A DNA stretch of 21,919 nucleotides from contig KZ111143.1 in NCBI GenBank assembly GCA_002077045.2, positions 663,282-685,200 of the forward strand. Reading direction: 5' to 3'. Positions 16,532-21,919 of this stretch are shown one piece after another. Both the position numbers and the translations under genes were made by a program. The notes beneath the pieces are model-generated. The model made no database searches, had not been told where the DNA came from, and worked only from the letters and a program-made list of their open reading frames with translations. The DNA is from Rachicladosporium sp. CCFEE 5018 (Eukaryota; Ascomycota; Dothideomycetes; Cladosporiales; Cladosporiaceae). Every line of letters starts with the position of its first letter. The first letter of the stretch is position 1.

Positions 16532-17039
16532 GCTTTAGAGGTGCAGATGTGGCGAAGGGATGCGCGGGGTGTTCACCATACGGTCGTCATTCTGTTGGAA
16601 GACATGGCGATGGTGGAGCCCGTCCTCAGACATGCGGTCGAGCTTGCGGTAGAAGATTCAGGAGCGAAGACCTGTAGGCCTGCTCTAGAGGTGGAGGAGT
16701 GGCAAAGGTGCTGTGAGTATTGGAAAGCGCGATCTGAGTCTTGTACGTCCGGACATGAGAATCGAACCCCAATATTGTGATAAAGTACAGCGGAGAGAAA
16801 CAATGCCTGAAGGATCCTGCGAATTTCAAGTGCGTTGCGGTGATGACAATTTGAAGACATGTTGTCGAGCTCGCGATGGGAATCCAAGCGCTGAGGACTT
16901 TAGACATCCTGTAGGCCGTGAAGGTTGGCACTGCTAGCCATGTTCTCTTCCACGCTTTTCCGCTGCCGGCGCCGCCGTGCCGTAGTATCGGCATCAGCAG
17001 CACTGATACTCGCAACAATCCGAGCACCAGAGTCTGTAC
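16532..17039. other. No recognisable gene
   Basis: This contains the diverged duplicate of the SELDN segment near 16870. An isolated B-box-like GGTTCGATTC on the minus strand near 16755 has no pairing cloverleaf. Otherwise nothing is supported. Confidence 0.4.
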
Positions 17040-17765
17040 CACCCCCTTACCACCTCAAGCGAACTCCGCACCACCTCCACCCGTCTCCCCAGCCTGATCC
17101 TCCAGGCCGGTAGTATTCTCGGCGGCACCAAAGCCAGCACCACCTCAAGCGGCCTCCGCACCAGTCCCCTCCGTCTCGCCTCCGTGCCGTCAGCGTCCTC
17201 GGTTGCACCAAAGCCAGCACCAAGGCCGGCACCGCCCTCAGCCTTGTCCTCAAGTATCCTCTAAAGGCAAACGTCATGCCCTTTTTGGGCTTGAGGTGAT
17301 CGAGGAAGTCAGAGAAGTCGGAGCCAGATTCAGCGAGCACGTCGACCAAGACTCCTCGCCACGGTCTTCGTAGAATGACATGGCGAGACTCGAGTACCTA
17401 TGCGATGGGACGACCGATGCGGTGAACGTACTCGTTGTGCCGCTATGCATCGCCGACCGCAGGCTGTATCTAATGACATGCGCGATGCCGACGCCATCTC
17501 ATTCACGGGCGGAGATGCCGGCGGCACAACAGGACCCTTGCCAGGGCGAGGGCGCTATTGGCGGCAATTCGTGCACGGAAGAATATGCCGATGGCGATGA
17601 GTATAGGAGCCCTACTTTTAGCGATGAGGATGTCGGCGGCCTCCCATCCACCGGAGGAGATCCTAGGTGGCAGCTTGGGAGGCTTGCCAGTGCGTTAAAG
17701 CGTTTGGTGGCGTTATACTCACGGGAGGATATGCCGGTAGCGATGTATTGGGGCCGGCGGCTCAC
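17040..17765 (-). pseudogene. Ded1-like helicase relic B, distal part (motifs V-VI and C-terminus)
   Basis: Minus strand, right to left: a motif V copy PQYIATGISSREYN (17765-17715); a second motif V-like copy APILIAIGIFFRA (about 17612-17575); then GIAHVIRYSLRSAMHSG; then EYVHRIGRP, motif VI (about 17445-17415); then a frame-shifted SFYEDRGEE followed by VDVLAESGSDFSDFLDHLKP and KKGMTFAF, which fits the Ded1 C-terminal region after motif VI. The tail has two glycine-rich GGAGFGA-type blocks separated by stops. The order and strand agree with the proximal part at 19036-20883, so I read both as one dead gene split by about 1.3 kb. Motif V present twice and several frame shifts mark it as non-functional. 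Confidence 0.75.
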
Positions 17766-17974
17766 CGATGGAAGGTGATGCTGACGACTACTTGCATGCC
17801 AGCACTCCCACGAGCACCTTCATCTTCTATATGCCCAAACTTGGATCTTGGACAACGCCCTAGCTAGCGCGACACGGACAAGAGGCTGTACGACGATTGG
17901 CAGAAGGAAATTGACGAGATCATAGGAAGCAAGACAGTAGTTAGCAATGGTATCGGCGAGGGTATGAACCAGGT

Positions 17975-18424
17975 TTACCTTGTGTTCTCCACTATCTTAC
18001 CTGCGCCGCGTCTACGTATAGAAGAGAACGCAGGTGCTATGCTCTCTCCAAGTTCTGAACCTAGCTGATCAGCCGTGGTGACAGTGACAGTCTCCTGCTT
18101 CTCCTGTGCCAGCTTCTCAAAAACGGCAGTCTCTACTGGCTGCTCTGCGGCGTCCCTAGCACTTGGACCCGCGGCAGGCTGCACAGCTCCATCCTCCATA
18201 TCCGTGGCTCCTAACGATCCGGTTGCAGTAGCAGCATCGGAGTTTTGCGACTTGGCAGAGGCAGTCTTGTCGGTGACTATGGTGTTGGATAAACCTTGTG
18301 CGCCATGGGCAGGAGTCTCGATGTTGGTGTGGTGCGTAGCGATGTCGATAAGTGTAGAAGAGACCAAGAACAGCATCACACTTGCGGTCTGCACTGACGA
18401 CAACGCAGCGCAGGTTGGCCACAT
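17975..18424 (-). CDS. Open frame for a low-complexity Ala/Glu/Ser/Thr-rich polypeptide
   Basis: 150 codons on the minus strand. The central part (SLGATDMEDGAVQPAAGPSA and then AVFEKLAQEKQETVTVTTAD) has balanced, protein-like composition and no cysteines. The first 40 codons are less convincing, so the true start may be internal or in a lost exon. No domain is recognised; it looks disordered. It sits inside the block that splits relic B. Confidence 0.3.
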   Translation of the reverse strand: MWPTCAALSSVQTASVMLFLVSSTLIDIATHHTNIETPAHGAQGLSNTIVTDKTASAKSQNSDAATATGSLGATDMEDGAVQPAAGPSARDAAEQPVETAVFEKLAQEKQETVTVTTADQLGSELGESIAPAFSSIRRRGAGKIVENTR

Positions 18425-18452
18425 CGCGTGTAGCTGCCCCCAGTAGGGTAGT

Positions 18453-18731
18453 GGCTTCGATGGCCAGTAGCAGCGCGGCTACGATGGTGACGTGGCGGAC
18501 ATGGCGGACGGCAGGGCGGCCGGTGGTCGTGGTGGGTATGGCGGTCAACAGGGTGGCTAGACTTGCTACCCCTACGATGGGTTCGGCCATGTGAGCCGTG
18601 AATGCACGCAGGATTAGTAGTGCTACAACTGCGGCGGGACCGGGCACCTGTTCCATGACTGCACCTACGAGATCGCCAACGAGCGCGTCGGCTACATCTG
18701 CGAGCAGCCCGGCCACGTCCCAGCTTTGTGC
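18453..18731 (+). pseudogene. CNBP/Gis2-type CCHC zinc-knuckle protein relic
   Basis: One plus frame reads through with four stops (18468, 18558, 18615, 18618). An RGG-like GGRGGYGGQQGG is followed by three zinc knuckles of spacing C-x2-C-x4-H-x4-C. Knuckle 1 (18564-18605), CYPYDGFGHVSREC, has Tyr in place of the second Cys. Knuckle 2 (18621-18662), CYNCGGTGHLFHDC, is complete. Knuckle 3 (18690-18731), GYICEQPGHVPALC, has Gly for the first Cys. The linker TYEIANERV matches fungal homologues. Such proteins bind single-stranded DNA and RNA. TGC to TAC and CAG to TAG are CpA-to-TpA changes (on one or other strand), as RIP would produce. It is antisense to the surrounding helicase relic. Confidence 0.85.
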
Positions 18732-19381
18732 TCTAGCTCGGCGCGTACCTAGATACCACCTCGGACCATGCATTCTTGACAACACATGTCCGTCTAATAA
18801 GCAGGGAAAATGGCGGAGACCATAAGGCAGACATGGTCTGCGATTTCACTTGGTGTCACCATAATCTTGCCGAACTTTTTCAGCGAGACGCCTCTTACAG
18901 GGCAAAGTGTTGCGACGCACGTGCAAGGCTTCTCGTTGCAAGAGTCTCTGCTATATTCGCCATTGTACCTCTCTCAATTAAACCTCGTATAAAAAGCTGT
19001 GCGCTATCGGACAAGTATCTATGTAGAAGCGAGGACTAGGCCAAAGCTCGATCTCTCCCACGAGATACTCGGGAGCGGAAGGCGCGGATGGAGTTCTCAC
19101 GCTCGCGCTGTGAGCGGCCGGAGTGGATAGAGGTTGTAAGAAGGTGGCGGTTGTAGGAAGGTGGCGGTTGTACAGGAAGTCGTCGACCTGATCGACAGTA
19201 GCCTTCAAGTTGCAGAAGACGGGGATCCTCGCAGGGGTACTCGCGTACAGCAGGTCGAAGAGCGCATCGCGCTTGCGGTCTCTGTCGACGTAGATGACGT
19301 TCTATTGAGCGTTCTCGCGGAAGAGCCGGCACGGCGAACGTTCTTGTAGGTGGAGCCAGCATCGTCGACACTGAGCACGCA

Positions 19382-19540
19382 GTGGTCGTCGGTCATGTAC
19401 TCACGAGTGAGCTCACGAGGAGGAGCGGAAGGTGGAGCCGGGGACGTAGTGGTCGTCAGCCATGTACTCGCGGGCGAGCTTGCGAGGAGAAGCGGGTACT
19501 TGATGGTCGCCAGCCATGTACTTGCGGGCGAGCTTGCGCA
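19382..19540 (-). repeat. Triplicated LAREYMADDH segment in relic B
   Basis: Three diverged copies start at 19382, 19449 and about 19503 (spacings 67 and 54). On the minus strand they encode LTREYMTDDH, LAREYMADDH and LARKYMAGDH. In living Ded1-type helicases this stretch occurs once. Confidence 0.88.
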
Positions 19541-20001
19541 GGGGACCGCGAACGGTGGCGGAGGACACGAGGTATGTATGATCCGCTTCGTCGTTGGCAT
19601 CACCACCAGGCATGATCTTGCCAAGCTCTTCTTGCCAGCACGAGTGGAGCCGCAAAATCCCAAGGATGTTGCAGCCCTTGGCGAGCTCGCCGAGACATTC
19701 TCTTGGTAAGCTTGCTGAGACATTGGCCGAGCGGAAGTTCACCACGACAATGGGTAGAGAGTAGCATGCCGCATAAGCATAGGCGACTCGGTACAGGGTG
19801 CCCCAGGACGAGGTTTGACTGTGCAAAGCTTCTTCGCCTCGCCTAAACAGCGGAAGACGATCGGCAAAGGGCACCGAGTGTTAGAATACTGGTACTTGTT
19901 GACAACGGTGTCAGGCATCACCGGATGAAGACCAGCAGTGGGCAACTAGATGGATGTGAGTCATTGTAGATGATTGGAGGTGGAGTAAGGTTGGGCTGAC
20001 C

Positions 20002-20229
20002 GTGCGAGCAGGCGCGAGAGCCTTAAGACCCTTAGTGTTCACCTGCATCTCGAGTGCGTATAGTCACCACCGCGGCGCATGCGGACTCCCTAGTGAAGGG
20101 GTGTTGCTCGAGCTCTAGCACCGTAGGCGCTACATACTAGCGGTGGTAGACTAGATAGATGTCAATCACGGGGATAGTTGGAAATGGAGTGACGATTGAC
20201 GTACAGTGCGAGCAGGCGCGAGAGCCTTA
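20002..20229. repeat. Direct repeat, 204-bp offset, in relic B
   Basis: A 24-bp block (GTGCGAGCAGGCGCGAGAG plus CCTTA) is identical at 20002-20025 and 20206-20229. Weaker similarity extends over about 120 bp on each side, including CACCTGCATCTCGAG. It duplicates the YKALEMQV...KALAPARTV part of the helicase relic. Confidence 0.88.
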
Positions 20230-20389
20230 GGGCCCGCAATATTATTCACCTGCATCTCGAGCGCCTTGTAGTCACTACCGCGCCACCGCTGAACAGATGC
20301 TGCTCTAGGTCAGGCAACTTGGCTCACCCGTCTCCGAAATCGTCACTCCACTCGTATACGGCTCCATTGCCGGCCTAGTCAGCAAAGTC

Positions 20390-20482
20390 ACCGCCGTGCT
20401 TGTTGTATATCTCGAAAGTCACCGCCGGGCTTGTTGTAAATCTCGTCAATCACCGCCGTGCCTGTTGTACATCTCGTAGTCG
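20390..20482. repeat. 31-bp x 3 tandem repeat in relic B
   Basis: Units start at 20390, 20421 and 20452 and begin ACCGCCG-GC-TGTTGTA. Each encodes an EIYNKHGGD-like string on the minus strand, but the 31-bp length shifts the frame at every copy, so it must have arisen after the gene died or killed it. A wider duplicate pair, about 20450-20560 and 20617-20720, surrounds it. Confidence 0.9.
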
Positions 20483-20883
20483 ACGGGAATCTTAACCGCC
20501 CAGCTAGACTCTTTTGCCTTGGCATTGCATTCCTCGCTGTTGGCGTCAATGAGGAGCGAAATGGAGGTAGCGACTGATGTCACGCCATTAGCTGAGGCGT
20601 GTAGTTAGCAAGATCATTGCCGCCGCGCAGATTGTATATCTCGTAGTCGGCGGGAATCTTGCCCCCAGCCAGCCTCTGCCGCCTTCGCCTTGTACTCCTC
20701 GCTGTTAGCGTCAGTGATGGACGCGGAGGGCATGTCGTCAGCTAGAGCATCAGCTGTCGTGGGGCCGTCGTGGCTGTCGATAATAGGTGATGCACCCTAT
20801 GTCTCATCATCAGCGGCGGCAGATAATGCACACCACGCCTGCTCTGTGGTGTCGGCGGAGAATGCGCCCTAACCGTTGGCCAT

Positions 20884-21699
20884 TGTGTCTGCTCGATCGT
20901 CTGCTGGATAGTCTGCTTTATGTCTACTTGATGGTGTCGTTGATGTGGTATCGTGTAGAAAGACATGATTGATAGAGGGGTCCTGCGTGTTGTGTGCAGG
21001 TGGAGGATGGGAGCCGAAGAAACTGAGGGTGCGCCCACGCCTCACTGGCGGTTTCGGTAGAGGGTGCGCCCGAACGAGCAGCCTCGAGAATGAAAGCAAC
21101 ATTAGTGTCGGTGAGAAATGGAAGAGTGCGCTGCTGCTGACGTGAGCCTAACGCATGATTGCCTTGAGTCTTTCGCCTGGTACGTCTTTCGCCTGACACG
21201 CGTGCGACGACTGCAGAGGGCGGTAACAGATGAGGTGTACAAGATGCAAGGTAATGCGCCTTCTTGCGCCTGCGGCGGGCTTGTATGCAGCAGACCTGTC
21301 AGATTGATGGCCCGTGATAAACATCCATAAGGTATGTTCGCATCGCATGTCACATACTGGACTGCGGTTACGCAACTAGATCTAGGCTTGATGATTCGTG
21401 AACAAGGCAGAGCGCATAGCTGTAGGATCTGAGGAAAATCACACCTTGCACGTGCGGCGGACGACGAACGTGAGCGGGCAGCGAGGTGTATAGGGCAACC
21501 TCACCTTACGTATACGAGAGATGCTCTTGCCTCAGGTGCCTGAGGACCAAAGCTTGGCGGACAGCATCTCGGCGACGATGGCACGGGAACAGCCGCGCGC
21601 GCGCCGACGTTCACTCTCGCAACACACACGCAAACATGTAGTCCGCTCTGTGGTGTGTGCAGTTGGGAGGAAGTGATGCCCCTCCCGCTGCTACACTCT
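20884..21699. other. Subtelomeric DNA without a supported gene
   Basis: Short direct repeats occur: GAGGGTGCGCCC at 21025-21036 and 21060-21071, and GTCTTTCGCCTG twice near 21170-21195. On the minus strand about 21085-21035 reads GAPSTETASEAW, which resembles the helicase relic N-terminus (GAFSADTTEQAW) and may be another decayed copy. No intact frame or RNA gene was seen. Confidence 0.4.
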
Positions 21700-21839
21700 C
21701 TGGCTCTGCGGACGCCAGTATACAACTCCTCTCCCATCACTAAAGCTACATACACATCCCTGGCTCTGCGGACGCCAGTTTACAACTTCTCTCCCATTAC
21801 CAACGCTACATACACATCCCTGGCTCTGTGGACGCCAGT
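21700..21839 (+). repeat. 60-bp telomere-adjacent tandem repeat
   Basis: Units begin CTGGCTCTG at 21700, 21760 and 21820. Two units are complete and the third stops after about 20 bases, where the telomere begins. A weaker copy may precede 21700. Copies differ by a few transitions, including GCGGACG to GTGGACG. Confidence 0.95.
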
Positions 21840-21919
21840 TTAGGGTTAGGGTTAGGGTTAGGGTTAGGGTTAGGGTTAGGGTTAGGGTTAGGGTTAGGGT
21901 TAGGGTTAGGGTTAGGGTT
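21840..21919 (+). repeat. Telomere, (TTAGGG)13
   Basis: Thirteen perfect TTAGGG units plus TT, G-rich strand running 5' to 3' to the right edge, as expected for a right chromosome end. TTAGGG is the usual telomere repeat of filamentous fungi, and of many other eukaryotes. Confidence 0.99.

Larger units (their letters stand above)
17766..19035. other. Block interrupting helicase relic B
   Basis: About 1.3 kb lies between RAFRS (upstream of motif V) on the right and PQYIATG (motif V) on the left; in a living homologue these would be adjacent. It carries a plus-strand zinc-knuckle pseudogene, a minus-strand open frame at 17975-18424 and a small plus frame at 18810-18992. No terminal repeats or target duplication were identified by eye, so the mechanism (insertion or rearrangement) is open. 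Confidence 0.55.
19036..20883 (-). pseudogene. Ded1-like helicase relic B, proximal part (start to region before motif V)
   Basis: Minus strand from the ATG at 20883: MANG-stop-GAFSADTTEQAW, stop again at 20799-20797, then ANSEEYKAKAAEAGW and, frame-shifted, KIPADYEIYN. Next come AVYEWSDDFGDG, LPDLEQHLF (20320-20291), DYKALEMQV and KALAPARTV, then AGLHPVMPDTVVNKYQYS (Q-motif region, about 19925). Then EAKKLC-KPRPG, LGELAKGCNIL, a deletion removing the DEAD box, WQEELGKIMPGGDANDEADH with a motif III-like SSAT, LAREYMADDH three times, AGSTYKNVR, ATVDQVDDFLYNR, and REREN-SIRAFRS near 19055. The gene order matches Ded1/DDX3. The first two stops fit Trp TGG to TAG. The distal part continues at 17765-17040. 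Confidence 0.85.

Noticed and set aside
16747..16930. A third tRNA gene near the B-box-like GGTTCGATTC
   Set aside because: The T-stem pairs at only three positions, and no acceptor or D-arm partner was found.
17040..17349. Independent glycine-rich protein gene
   Set aside because: The segment before it (LAESGSDFSDFLDHLKP) fits the region after motif VI of Ded1-like helicases, so it is better read as the C-terminal tail of relic B.
18810..18992. Small gene starting at the ATG in AAAATGGCGG
   Set aside because: Good start context, but 60 codons with no family or neighbour support, inside a block of relics.
21655..21843. Plus-strand open frame with a 20-residue repeat at the telomere edge
   Set aside because: It is the 60-bp repeat read in frame and runs into the telomere; no start context or family supports coding.

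Overview
This window is the right-hand end of a eukaryotic chromosome, most likely from a filamentous ascomycete fungus. It finishes in 13 perfect TTAGGG units whose G-rich strand runs toward the right edge. The fungal assignment rests on short introns with GT...GCTGAC...AG signals, an F-box-like fragment, fungal-type Argonaute and zinc-knuckle remnants, and stop codons of the CpA-to-TpA kind expected from repeat-induced point mutation (RIP). A Dothideomycete-like host is my inference; the species cannot be read from the sequence.

Layout. Bases 2-4768 hold one long, intact, 5'-truncated gene for an SF1 (Upf1-like) helicase. It has an expanded 51-bp coding minisatellite near its N-terminus and an acidic repeat tail. 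From about 4.8 to 8.2 kb, gene density falls: there is an F-box-like exon with a broken or uncertain first exon, a pair of dispersed repeats, several hairpins and inverted repeats, and an orphan coding fragment. At 8256-8741 lies a small two-exon gene that looks intact and ends in a motif like the Hva1 TUDOR domain. Bases 9148-9690 hold an Argonaute relic with the linker and PAZ region on the minus strand. Bases 10.4-14.4 kb carry unrecognised minus-strand coding fragments, one tRNA-like gene that folds well, and a tRNA 3'-half relic. A second tRNA-like gene lies at 14481-14736. Both tRNA-like genes carry unusually long insertions exactly at the 37/38 intron position.

From 15.2 to 20.9 kb the DNA is a graveyard of Ded1/DDX3/Vasa-type DEAD-box helicase sequence on the minus strand. 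Relic A (15240-16092) covers motif I to motif II. Relic B runs from a recognisable start codon at 20883 to a glycine-rich tail near 17040. It is split by about 1.3 kb that carries a plus-strand CNBP/Gis2-type zinc-knuckle pseudogene. The relics are full of in-frame stops and local tandem duplications. The last 220 bases are two and a third copies of a 60-bp repeat that passes directly into the telomere through a shared TTTA.

How the parts relate. Only the SF1 helicase, the small two-exon gene and perhaps one tRNA look functional. Everything recognisable among the dead genes handles RNA (Argonaute, Ded1-like helicase, CNBP). The recurring local duplications in coding repeats, pseudogenes and the tRNA insertion suggest a subtelomere that evolves by repeated short-range duplication together with RIP-like mutation.
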